Shown here one piece after another: positions 23,045 through 34,071 of a stretch of 64,000 nt of DNA (the first letter of the stretch is position 1; every line of letters begins with the position of its first letter). Location of the stretch: contig NC_056752.1 in the NCBI RefSeq assembly GCF_018687715.1, positions 52,360,653 through 52,424,652 on the forward strand, given 5' to 3'. This DNA is from Carya illinoinensis. Taxonomy: Eukaryota > Streptophyta > Magnoliopsida > Fagales > Juglandaceae. The notes beneath the pieces are model-generated. The model did not search any database, was not told the origin of the DNA, and was given only the letters and a program-made list of their open reading frames with translations. Both the position numbers and the translations under genes were made by a program.

Positions 23045-25337
23045 ATGCGAAGTAGAAGATTGGGAGTTCAGGAAGTAAGCACTAATAGCAGTAATAAAGT
23101 AAGGGCTTTGATAGATAGGAGATGCTTGGCTCCACTGGCGCTGAACGACGACGTAGAGAAGCCAGCGTGCTGTGCAGTGAACCAGCCATACCATAGGTTG
23201 CCTCAACAGCTCCACGTCAATCTGTCCGTCCTCAAACTCGACGGTTCTCTCTTCGGTACCTCCTCTTTTTCTTACTCGTTTTTTCTTTTCTTTTCTTTTC
23301 TTTTTTTGTCAAATTTTATCGCCTTTTTGGGCTTGTTCGAAACTGTTCCCTTATAACCGTTTTATTGAAAAGAAATTTAAACAAAGCACTGTTTTTTTTT
23401 TTGTTGGGTCTTGCTTAGTGTTTTTTTTTTTTTTGAAATATCTTGCTTAGTGTTCTAATTTGCCATTACACGACACTATTGTGACATACAAAACAAATTC
23501 CTTGTTTTATCTCCACAGATGTTTGCGTCTCCCATAATGCCACTGTAGCAGAACTCAAGTGGGCCGTAGAGGAAGTTTTTGCTTCGCGCCAGAAGGAAAT
23601 TTCATGGTAAACTCATGGCTCATTATTTAGCTCGTAGCTGATGAAGGCTTAAGAACAGTATATTTTAATAAATGGGTCTGAAAAAATTTATTTATAGGGC
23701 ATATTTTTTATACATAAGATATAGCTATGTTAAAAATGATAGGTATTTTAATTTTTTAAAAATGATATGTTAATATACGGGCTTATGATTATTGGGATTA
23801 TAGTTTTTAGTGTGGAAGTTATTTTATGGTTTTTTTTTTATTTGTTGCTTTACTTGCTTTGGTTTCGATGCGGTTAGGTCGCATGTGTGGGGGCACTTTT
23901 GCTTATCTTATGATGAACAGAAGCTAATTACTGACAAGGCATGTCTTCCAAAATTTGGGATCAAGGATGGTGATCAGGTCTGTCACCTGTTTTTCTTACT
24001 GATCTTTGGCGCATTGGACTTGTTGATTGCATTTGCAAGAAGGAAGTATTATTTTAAGATGGTAATGTGCGTATAGCATTTGAAAAAATTGTAACTGCAT
24101 ACTCAAATACATTCTCCGAAACTACCCCAATCCAAAAATTTAAAAAAAAAGAGGAAGAGAAAAGAAAAGGATTATTAGAGAGATCTTTTGTCCATTTATT
24201 AGCTTCAAGATTAGATCTTAAAGGTTCTATATCTTAAAAGTTTTTTTCTTTTTCCGAGTGGTGCTGCTTACAAGTTCTGATGTGTCATTTTGTGGTTCAT
24301 GCAGCTTCAATTCATTCGGCATATGTCCATCCAGAATTCACCGTTCAGAGAAAGACCCAAGAACAAGTTTGCTTGCAAATTGTTGTCGTTGTAAGAATCT
24401 CTATTTGGTTCTTTCTTGTCATTGTAAGAATCTCTATTTGGTTCTTTCTTGTCATGGATTCACACAGTTACGCTCTCATGCTGCGCACATTCTCACTCAC
24501 AGGCAGTTTTGGATATTCATTCAACGATTGCATGGAATGTTTTTGGACCTGGCGCTCAGAAGTGCTAGTCAAGCACAAAGACGCATTAGGAAAGTTTCAA
24601 ATGCGTCTTAGGTTTTGCAAACACATAGTGTAGATCACTATAGCAGACTGGTGGAATAAATTAAGCAGGTATAAGAAATTGAGAGGCGCTATCAAAATAA
24701 GCTGACTTTAGGTGCAAAAACCAGAATAAGAACGCTCTGTAAGCATCCATTTTGGCCCAGATGTGTGTAATTTAGGCTGGGTGCTCTGGCAGAAATGGGT
24801 AACTTCTGCATCATGTCTAATTTATGTTCTTACATTAGGAGTTGGGGCCGACTCTGGTCTGACCTGTTCATTTTGCTACTAGGGAGAATCGGGATCAAGC
24901 AATTTATCACTGGACTGAAACTCACCTGTGCTTAGATCCCTTAGTTTCTGCACTTTGCTTAGTGGGGATATGGAGCTAAAATATTTGTTTCATTTTTCTT
25001 TTCAAATGCAAGGTCGTCGTCAAAATCAAATGCTCATGAAGAGAAAAAGGAGACTGCTGCAGGTGATATTAATATTGATGAGAATCAGGACAGTTCCAAG
25101 TGCAACAATGGTTACAACGAAAACGAGGAGGAAGATCCCATACCAGAATCCAAGTTTGCTAGAGTCTTTAGAGGGTGGCTATCAACCTCCAGCTTGAGGT
25201 GCATTGCAAGGAACGGAGCAGAGGGCAGGGGTCGAAGTACTTCAAGGTTTGCCCCGAATTGCATAGTAGGTGGATCAGGGTCTAGTACTAAATACATAGG
25301 TTTAAAGCATGGTAGAAATGGACGTAAAATGGGGTAG
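23045..25337 (+). CDS. SNRNP25: U11/U12 small nuclear ribonucleoprotein 25 kDa protein
   Basis: This is a component of the U11/U12 di-snRNP of the minor (U12-type) spliceosome. Exons: 23045-23255, 23519-23606, 23878-23977, 24305-24390, 25013-25337. Phases agree and the product is 269 aa. Residues about 55-145 form the ubiquitin-like fold of the family: HVNLSVLKLDGS, NATVAELKWAVEEVF, EISWSHVWGHFCLSYDEQK, and PKFGIKDGDQLQFIRHM. The match to the ISWSYVW..YHL..EKL..FGI...D pattern of the family is strong. The C-terminal 110 residues are acidic and low complexity, with a conserved FARVFRGWLS segment, then a basic tail. The start is the first in-frame ATG (MRSRRLGV). The donor of exon 4 sits in a 33-bp tandem duplication. 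Confidence 0.9.
24391..24456 (+). repeat. 33-bp tandem duplication at the SNRNP25 exon 4 donor
   Basis: GTAAGAATCTCTATTTGG and the bases up to GTCATT occur twice in a row with period 33. The splice donor GTAAGAATC is therefore present at 24391 and again at 24424. The first gives the family protein. Using the second would read TTG TAA and stop translation. Confidence 0.85.
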
Positions 25338-26223
25338 GGATGGATGGTCGGTCTCTCAATATGCCTTATGAGTTATGAGACCCAAGCTAACACGAATTTT
25401 GAGTTCGAAGAAAGCAAAAAGCAAGACTGATTATTTTTATGGTTGAATCCAGTTGTGTAAAGCTTCTCACTATTTAATTTTATTTTACTGCACTTCCAAT
25501 TCTGTTTTCGTTTACTTGGTCTCGTTTGGTTCCGTTTACGCAAATTATTTCATCTCATTATTATAATTTTTTTAAATTTTTATAAAATATAATAGATAAT
25601 TAAATTTTTTCAAATTTTAATATAAAAATAATATAATTTTTAAAATTTTAACTTTTATCTCATTTCATCTATATAACAAAATAAAACTTAAAATTTTTAT
25701 GAGTAGGAATGAGTGCTGCGTAAATAATTTAACAAAAATAATTTATGTAAGAGTAATGGTATCATACACCACAACATATATAAAAATAATGATTTATGCA
25801 TAAATATTGAGGACGCAAGTCCAAGACAAAATCCCTCGAAAAATAAATAAGTTTAACACAAAATATGTATTTTTAGGTACGATTTAGACAGTAAGAAGAG
25901 GTAAAATGATTTTAAATAAAATTTAAAAAATTAAATTAAATAATATTTAAATATTATATTTAAATATTATTATTTTAAAATTAAATTATTTATTATATTT
26001 TATATAAAATATTTAAAATATTATAATAATAAAATGAAATAAAATATCGCATTAATTTGAGAAGCCACGGGCCCACAAAGGCACAAACCCATAAGAGAAA
26101 GGACCGACAAAGCCCTTAGACTGACGACGGGTAGGGGCTGCAACTCGAAGACCGCTGGCATCGAACCACAGAGAATCTCTGGGCCCGACCTTTATCCAGC
26201 AGCGTTCAGGCTTCGTTTGTTTT
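25338..26223. other. Intergenic AT-rich repeats
   Basis: SNRNP25 3' flank, then MITE-family halves at about 25520-25690 (ATTTCATCTCATTATTATAA to TTTATCTCATTTCATC) and 25890-26050. A short GC-richer segment at 26060-26215 has no recognisable gene. Confidence 0.45.
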
Positions 26224-26451
26224 AAGGGCTTTGTTATATACAGTCGATAAATATAGTTAGCGTGTAATCGGTTGTATAGAATAAATAAAAAAATTATAAA
26301 TTTTTTTTTTTATATTTAGGGAGACCTACATGAATAAAAAAAATTATAAAAATAATTTTTTTTTCATATAGGTCTCGTATTAATTCACTTTTTTACAACC
26401 GACTGCATGCCGACTGCATCTATAGACTGCAAAAAGTATTTCTCTTATTTT
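26224..26451. mobile_element. MITE related to the one nested in the copia element
   Basis: TATACAGTCGATAAATATAG on the left and CCGACTGCATCTATAGACTG plus GCAAAAAGTATTTCTC on the right mirror the ends of 14068-14241. The middle GGGAGACCTACATG/CATATAGGTCTCG forms an inverted pair. No clean target duplication was seen. Confidence 0.5.
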
Positions 26452-26569
26452 AAAAATCAATTTGCTAGGTACAACCAGCCATGCGGAATCACTGTGCAAC
26501 GGGTTGATGCCTCAGCAATTTACAATCGCATTTTTCTTGATTCGTGCTTGTCAAGGGAGTAATCAATTT

Positions 26570-27160
26570 GTTCTAGTTTGATTTTGGATAAAATTTATAA
26601 TCAAATTAACATATATTAATTTTATATTTTTGACAATTAATTACACACTAATTATCCTTCTAAATTGATATTTTGATTTTACCATTTTCAGTACATTTTT
26701 TTGATTTTAGTATATTATATTATATATCATAATATATAATATTATAGTGGTAATAAATTATAGTATACTATAATATATATTATAATTATATTATAGACTA
26801 TAATAATATATAATATATTATAGTATATTATAATATATAGTGATATAATATTAATATAATTATTAATACAATAAATAAAATGATATAATATTTTAAAATT
26901 TAAAATTATATTAATTAGTAATTTATCATATAATAAGAAATTATTTTATATATAATTATATATTATATATAAAAATTATATACAATAAAAAAATTAAAAT
27001 ATATATAAATTGGTCTTGTTTTAGAAAAAAAAAATCGAAATTGAACCGATTTTAAAAAAAATAAAATTGGTATCAGATCGATCCCATCGATTTGATCCAA
27101 TCCGGTCTGATTTACCGATTCAACTATTTTTTTTTACATCCCTTAAGGGTTATCATGAAA
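26570..27160. repeat. AT-rich palindromic tract and possible hAT-like remnant
   Basis: Positions 26690-26880 are almost pure TATAATATA-type sequence that can fold extensively. The right border carries GATCCAATCCGGTCTGATTT and ends TTTACATCCCTTA, resembling the TAAGGGATGTAAA ends of some plant hAT-like MITEs. The left border near 26570 (AAGGGAGTAATCAA) is only weakly its inverse. Confidence 0.3.
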
Positions 27161-27705
27161 AACCGTCGCATTACCGTCTCTCTCCTCCTCCATTTCTAAC
27201 AGCTTTAAGTAGAAAGAATAAATAAAAAATATATATATTTTATACGTAAATGGGGAGCAACTAATTATTTGATGATGCATGTTGTTATCAAATAAAATGA
27301 CATTGAGAATCAACGTTCCCAAAGTTCACTACCAACAGATACACAAGTTGTGATATAACTAGAGCGACAGAGCCTACAATGGCGCACCCCATGATGAAGG
27401 TTCGAAAAACAAGAAAAAGAAAAGCATGAAATTAGAACTTTCGAGCATTGCCAAATGCCAATTGCCAAGTTCTTCATATTACATTCCCTATAGGTACTAC
27501 ATTGCGATGGAAACAACAAATCCCACGCCAACGTATACACCTGGCTACGTGAACTCGATCAACTTTTACATTTATAAAATTAAAAAAAAAAGGGTCAGTT
27601 TGGAGCCCTCCATTCATCTTAAGCAGAGAAAGCGACTTCCATAGCTTGCAAGACTGGTCCAATATCAAATCTGAAATTCCTCAAGCTCTTGCCAAGCCCT
27701 GTTTC

Positions 27706-27795
27706 CTATCTGTAAACATCAGCCTCAACTTTCTTCACCTCCTTAGTGATTCTGTTGCATTTCCAGTTTCTTCCAATAAAGAACTTCTTGGCCAT
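27706..27795 (-). pseudogene. Triose-phosphate isomerase N-terminal remnant
   Basis: The minus strand reads MAKKFFIGRNWKCN, then RITKEVKKVEADVYR and a stop. Cytosolic plant TPI begins with a FFVGGNWKCNG segment that carries the substrate-binding Asn and catalytic Lys, followed by a charged EEVKK helix. Gly is replaced by Arg twice, the frame stops after 29 codons, and nothing downstream continues the TIM barrel. This is a relic of exon 1 only, and its origin (retrocopy or DNA duplication) cannot be told. Confidence 0.55.
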
Positions 27796-28738
27796 CTTTC
27801 ACAAATGATCATAATTCGCAAAGTGCAATGGCTAGGGCCAGTTTGTGGGCAAAGGCCTTTTCCTTTGAAGCCCCAATCTTCTCACATGATATTGTAGGAG
27901 CATTTTTTTTTTTTCTTTTTTCCAAAGATGGCGGCTCTACAAGGAATTTACTCAACTTAAGCACTGTCTTTTATTGGTTTTTTTTTTTTTCTTAATTTGT
28001 GAATGCTCAAGAGAAAGCCAACTAGATGATGTATGATATGAGGGAGAAGTCGACGCGGTAAAGAAGGTCGACGAAAACACAGTCTGTGGTCGTCTTCGTG
28101 GCCATGACTGGGCTTGCCGGCGTTGTCCGTCGCTGGGGAGGGGAGGAGCTTCTTAGACGATGGCGTGGTTGGATTCGACGAACGGAGGCATGCTCGACAA
28201 CTCACAAACCAGTGAGCAGGTCAGCAACCACCACATGGTTCACCGACAACCTCTGTACCAGCACTCCTCCACCCGCCGTGATGCTACTAGGCCTTGAAGC
28301 TGCCGGCAAGCTCACCGTTGAATCTCCTTGCCACAGATCTTGAGAAAAAAAAAGGAGGGTGGGGGGAAGGGGAAAATGAGAGAAAGAAGAGGATGGGAAA
28401 AAATTGACAGAGAGAGAGAGAGAGAATGAAATGAAGAGAGAGATAGAAAAAATATATATTTTTTTTTTATCAAAAAGTGCACCCGGTAATGCAGGGGTTT
28501 CTCTGGTCAGTTGTAAGTGAATTTTTTTAATAATAAATAAATTAAGATTAAAGTTAAAAATTAAATAAAATATTATTAAAATGTATTAAATTTTAAAAAA
28601 TTAAATTATATATTTTATTTTATATAAAATTTTTTAAAAATTATATTAATTAAATGAAATCAGGTGAGATAAATTTTTTTATGAAATTTAACTGTACCGT
28701 CTTCTGACCTAGTCTCTAACAACCGGTAAATTGTTACC
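27796..28738. other. Gene-free stretch with repeats
   Basis: A T-run lies at 27903-27912 and another near 27980. A moderately GC-rich segment at 28030-28340 has open frames on both strands that resemble no family I know. A GA microsatellite lies near 28409-28424, followed by a MITE-family half at 28535-28690. No gene is supported. Confidence 0.4.
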
Positions 28739-28827
28739 GCCACGTGTCCACCCTATCTTGCGTCCTTTCCAGTGGCGTCACGTGTCCTTTCCGCTGCTAC
28801 CTTAGTGGAGCTTCTAGTGACGTGGCA
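28739..28827 (+). promoter_or_regulatory. Cluster of three ACGT (G-box/ABRE) elements
   Basis: GCCACGTGTCC, GTCACGTGTCC (28777-28787) and TGACGTGGCA (28818-28827) lie within 90 bp. ACGTGTC and ACGTGGC are the core of abscisic-acid-responsive elements bound by bZIP factors of the ABI5/ABF type. They sit about 360-450 bp upstream of the 5' UTR donor of the kinase-like gene, a usual place for a promoter module. Regulation is inferred. Confidence 0.55.
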
Positions 28828-29400
28828 TTCTCTGAGACAGGCAGCAGCGGGAACACTTTTTGTACTCGGGAAACAAAAAAATAAAAAATAAAGAATTCTC
28901 TTTGTTCGTTTTTATAATTTTTTTAGAAAAATTATATATATTATTATTTTATTTTATTTTTATCTTACTAAATAATATTGTATATTTATTTTATTAAACG
29001 ATCATTTATTATATTTTTTATCAACAAATGTGAATAAATGCTTTACCTTATAATGAAATGCAAATAAGACAACGGTGTGTGTATCATTTTCTTTTTTTCT
29101 CTCTCTGTGTGCTGCTGCTCTAGGCTCTTCCTTGGGTAACGAAGCCTTGTTTCGACTTCACCACGGACTCTCCCTCTCTCTACCGGTAAGTTCATGCGTG
29201 TGTTAATATTTTTGTTTCCGTCTGGTTCCTCGGAAACTATGGGAAACGAATTGAAAGTTTTAACGTCTGCTCACCCCCTGGCCCCTTTCCCTTTCTATGT
29301 ACCGGAATTCAGAGAGAGAAAATAACATACTCTGCAGATCAGTTTCTGTTTTCGTAGGAACTAAAAAGGGTTTTATTTGTAAACTTATCTCTCTGTGTTT

Positions 29401-29478
29401 GTGTGGGTCTGTGTTGATTGCATACGTTTAGGCAGGTATGTGTGGGTCTGTGTTGATTGCATACGTTTAGGCAGGTAT
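29401..29478. repeat. 39-bp tandem duplication in a 5' UTR intron
   Basis: GTGTGGGTCTGTGTTGATTG through GGCAGGTAT occurs twice head to tail with period 39, and the two copies are identical by eye. It lies in the presumed leader intron of the kinase-like gene. Confidence 0.85.
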
Positions 29479-29940
29479 GTATGTATGGTTTCCGTTTTTG
29501 TTGTTTTGCTGCTTTCCTGATTTATTTAGGTACCCATGAATTGCGGTGGCTTTGGAAATGTCTAGAAGTTCTTTAGTTTGGATAACTAGGGTATTAAACA
29601 TTTTTTTTTCTGTGTTTAAATCAAAGTTTCGGATTCAGCAATAATCGAAGTAATATGAGGAAGGTTTGTTTGATGATGGCATTAAGCTCTCTGACTTTGT
29701 TTCAAGCCTATGCATTTTGCTTTGGATCCAGTGGTGTACGTAGGAGTATACTGCAAATTATAAATCCCCACTTCTCGCAATTTTTACATCCGTGTGCCGC
29801 CTTAGGATTGATATTTTGGTATCCATTATGATGTAATTTTCTATTTTGCCACAGTTTTAATAAGGGCTGACAGATTTTTTGGCACACACTCACGAGTTCC
29901 TTTTTTTACCCATATGATCATGCGGGCAGGATTCAGCAAT

Positions 29941-32900
29941 ATGACTGAACAGATCAGAGCAGCAAAGCCAGCAGCTTTTTTTGAGTATGAACTGTTTGAA
30001 GGAGACCCCGACCACCTTAGAACCGTCAAAGCCACACCAACTCGGATTGGTCCATGGATTGATCCTTCCTCTCTGAAACTTAAGCATAGGATTGGCCGGG
30101 GCCCCTTTGGTGATGTCTTCTTAGCAACTCATCACCAATTGGGTCATGATTTTGAGGAGTATCATGAAGTGGCTGTCAAGATGCTGCATCCATTAAAGGA
30201 GGGCTGTACTCAAAAGTTTCTGGAGAAGTTTGAGGAGTTATTTTTTAAGTGCCAAGTACGACCAGGAGTTTGTTTGTTGCATGGTATATCAATAGTTAAA
30301 GGAAAGGTGACTTCCTTGAATTTGAATATAGTTTTTTTAAACTAACGGAAATTCTTTTCTGTCTCTCACCACATTGGTTCACTTCTGATGCCTTTTCAGA
30401 TCTGCATTGCGATGAAATTTTATGAGGGATCAGTGGGTGATCGAATGGCTCAGCTCAAGGGTGGCAATCTTCAGTTGTCTGATGTTTTAAGGTTTGTTTT
30501 TGGGGTTTTGATCAGTTAGTTTATTTTCTCTAAGAATAATGCTATTGAACTTGTAAGATAGGGTAGAACTTAGGTAAAGTTCCTGAATTTGAGGTTTGTT
30601 GGGTTCTCTTATTTCACCTTCTAAATCAGAGAGCAGCCTTTCTATTTAACAGGTCTCACTTACTTGGTGAAATGTGCAAAAATTATGCTAGAAATGATGC
30701 TCTAATATATGCTTTACTCAAATTTTATAATACTTGTAATGGTCTTCTAAAGCTTGTCAGAATATAGTGTAGCATACAATTGCTTTGAATGGTGAGATAT
30801 AGTCTTTGAAAATGCTAATGCTTACAGGTATGGGATCAAATTGGCAAAAGCGATTATAGAGTTGCATTCAATTGGGACCCTGGTGCTGAACCTTAAGCCT
30901 TGTAACTTTCTGCTGAATGAAAACGACCAAGTGGTTCTGGGAGATTTTGGGATCCCATATCTGCTTCTTGGGATTGCAGTTTCTAATCCAGAATTGGCTT
31001 TCAGACTTGGAACTCCAAACTATATGGCCCCAGAACAGTGGAATCCAGAAGTTAGAGGTCCTATATCCTTTGAGACAGATTCATGGGGTTTTGGATGCAG
31101 CATAACAGAGATGTTAACTGGAGTTCAGCCCTGGTTTGGAAACTCAACTGAAGAAATATATCACTCAGTTGTGATCAAGCAAGAAAAGCCACATATCCCG
31201 AGTGGCTTGCCCCCTGCGGTTGAGAGTGTTATCAATGGTTGCTTCGAGTATGATTTCCGGAATCGGCCTTTGATGACAGATATTCTGCATGCATTTTTAA
31301 GGTATTCATTATGGACATAATTGATCTTGTTATATATAGTTGAAGAAGATGGAATTATCTATTATTCTGATAAGATGTTTATAAAACTGTGTAGCGGTAT
31401 TCTCATTGTGACTTTGGGCAGCGTGTGATCTAAAGGTCATGTCCCCACTGATTTTGATCAGTATTCGTTTTTTTCCTTCCTGGTTCTATTTCATCAGATG
31501 CATTGTGCCCTTGGAAGGGCTTTCTATTAAGATTGTGCATTCTAAAATTGGCCACCTGGCGGAGAGCCTTTTTTGGGAGTAAAGAAAGAGCAAATGATTG
31601 TCCTTAATGATGGCTATTTTTTTAAATAAAAATACAAATTCTATGACTAGTTTACAGCACGCATGTCAATGTTTTGTGCCTTCACTTCTACCTAAATTTA
31701 ATTGTACTCGGGCGGCGTGTCAGACACATACGATTTGACAGGGAATTCTGGTAAAGTATCAGTCTCTTATGTAGAATATTTTGCTTTTATTTATGTTTAA
31801 GGAATTTTCAGAATAACTTCTGATTTTCAGAACCCCGTCCTTCAATGTTATTAACATATTCCTTTCTAAAAAAAATTAAGATATCTGTTTAGGGAGCACA
31901 TTGATTAGTCCAAAAAACATCTTTAATAGAAATTCATAGGAATTACGGTGTGCTGAAAGACTTTTTTCTATGGCAGAATTTAGAAGTTGACAGTCCCGGT
32001 GAAGAAGACGGGGAAAAAAGAAGCTACATTACACTAGCTGAACCGGGCATTTCTGTGTCTTGGAATGTTTTTTCTTAATAAGATTGTCTTTGAATGTTTA
32101 TAGTTAGGTAATTGGTGCCAATCGTATTTTGACCATATTGATGTCTCTGCTTTCAATTCTAATGTACAACGGGGGTATGTGAAAATTGAGGCACCAAAAG
32201 AAACCATAGAATGCCAGAGCTGTGTGCCTTCATTCACCCTGTATCTCTTACCCGTTATGGTTGTTTACTGACTATTTGCAATCTAATTTGCAGCTCACAG
32301 AATGCTGTTAACAGAGATGGAGAATCACATGGTATGGGAAGCAGGGCACTTAAATATAGATTGAATGGTATGGGTTACACGACATGGTATCTGTTGAAGG
32401 ATCATCTTGAAGTGGGTGACATGGTTCGCCCTAGAAAGCCAATGAATACATACAAACCGCAAGCCCTAGATGTTCTTGAAGGAAAGGTGGTCGCTTTGGA
32501 GGGTGACAATGATAAAGACAGTTTTGTTCTGGTGAAGGTGCCTGGTGCACACAACCCTCTAAGAGTACAAGTTTCAACAGTCGAAAGGGTGACATTTGAC
32601 TTGGCAATGGGTGATTGGGTGCGTTTAAAAGAGAAAAACAAGGATCACTCCTCAGTGGGAATTCTACACTCAGTACAGCGTAATGGGAGTACAACAGTTG
32701 GATTTTTAGGGTTAGAGACTCTCTGGAGAGGGGACTCTTCTGAGCTTCAAAAGGCTACAGCTTATTATGTTGGACAGTTTGTGAGGCTGAAATCAGATAT
32801 GTCGACTCCCCGGTTTGAGTGGCCTCGTAGGAATGGAGGAGCATGGGCCGCTGGCATTATCTCATATGTCCTTCCAAATGGATGTCTTGTTGTGAGTTTC

Positions 32901-33236
32901 CCTGGGAGGTTGGTGTTTGGAAATGAATCAAATATCTTCTTGGCAGATCCGGCTGAAGTGGAGCAAGTGTCTTTTGATACTTGTTCAGGAGTGGTGGAGA
33001 AATATCAACACATCGAGGATTTTCACTGGGCTGTGAGGCCGCTTGCAGTCGCGGTTTGTTTATTTACAGCCATGAAACTGGGTTTATTTGTTGGGCGAAA
33101 CATAGGTGCAAGGTTGAAGAAAGACACTAGAAATTTGAAGCGGCAAGATGGTGGCCAGAGTGGTGGAAATGCTTGGCTTCCACCACCAGTTGCAAATATT
33201 CTCTTCAAAGAAGGTGCTACTACTCCAAACTTCTAG
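29941..33236 (+). CDS. Kinase-like protein with KEG/HERC2-like repeats and C-terminal membrane segment
   Basis: Exons: 29941-30306, 30400-30491, 30828-31301, 32294-33236; 624 aa, all phases consistent. A leader intron from GT at 29186 to AG at 29929 is likely. Residues about 45-310 are a protein kinase fold: glycine loop IGRGPFGDVF (51-60), VAVK Lys80, DFG (192-194), MAPEQW. The catalytic HRD reads V-L-N (172-174 region: LVLNLKPCN), so the proton-acceptor Asp is Asn; activity is doubtful. Residues about 345-540 carry repeats like those of the E3 ligase KEG (EVGDMVR, MGDWVRLKEK..SSVGILHSV, VGQFVRLK). There is no RING domain and no ankyrin repeats. One hydrophobic span (PLAVAVCLFTAMKLGLFVG) precedes a basic tail, suggesting a membrane anchor. 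Close plant homologues are often named KEG-like or simply protein kinase family. Confidence 0.82.
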
Positions 33237-34071
33237 GTAATTATTGATCTCTGGTCCTCAGTCAAGTTTGTTAACAGCAGAGCTAGGGAACGAAAATAAT
33301 TGCTTTTAAACCGATGGCTCTACTGCTACTAGGACTTACAACTTCATACTTTTCTTTGTATACGATCTGTACATAACGTGTCCAAGACCCAATCTTCATG
33401 AGAACTGCATAAACTTATGACCGTACGATGTTGTATCAAGGTTGACAACAGTATAAAGTTTTTCTACCTTTCTGTCATTACATTATCGCCGACTGAGTTC
33501 TTAACTAATCTGAAAAAGTTAAGTTCTTAACTCATGTTTTTATATTCATCGACTTATTAGGATTTTTTACATTCTCAAGAACTTTCAACTCTTTATATAT
33601 ATATATGTATGAATAATTATATTTAAAAATTTTTACATTACACATTATCTATGTGATATATATATCATTGTGTACTTATGGAGACTTCACAAAAAAAATT
33701 ACCACCCAATGTTGCAGCGTTACAATTGTACAGCCTCAACGGTCCTATCAACGTCACAAATGTGGACCCTGAAATCCAACGGTGGATGGCTGAGTAACGT
33801 AGTCACCGTGTATGAGCTACACCCGTTAAGATTCTTGAACCGAATGAAACTGCCTGCTCGGAAGTCGGGCCCTTCCCGCTCGGTAGTCAGTACTGGACGG
33901 TAAAGCCATAATCCGAAAAATAAAATAAAATAAAAAGTATAAAAATGTGTTGGCAGAAAAAGCAAATAGAAAAAACTATAAAATTTCGGCCCGTATTTCA
34001 CTTATCAGGTCAGACTAGCAGAGAGAAACTCCAAGAAAATCTATTAGAGCGGAGAGAAAAGGAAGAAAACA
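33237..34071. other. Intergenic region and DOG1-domain gene promoter
   Basis: The kinase-like gene 3' flank includes a short (TA)n run near 33594. A TATA-like AAAGTATAAAAATG lies near 33934, followed by a purine-rich leader (GAGCGGAGAGAAAAGG) just before the ATG at 34072. The more GC-rich block at 33720-33900 is not recognisably coding. Confidence 0.35.

Noticed and set aside
24258..24633. Two overlapping 117-codon open frames around SNRNP25 exon 4
   Set aside because: They run through the tandem duplication and intron in frames other than the ubiquitin-like domain, and match no family. Frame shadows.
27288..27392. 34-residue minus-strand ORF with a hydrophobic run (MGCAIVGSVALVISQLVY)
   Set aside because: No recognised family, no upstream exon, and adjacent to repeat debris. 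It could be chance or a relic.
28086..28343. 85-codon plus-strand and 82-codon minus-strand open frames
   Set aside because: A locally GC-rich stretch opens frames on both strands. The peptides are low complexity (Arg/Thr/Pro rich) and unlike any family.
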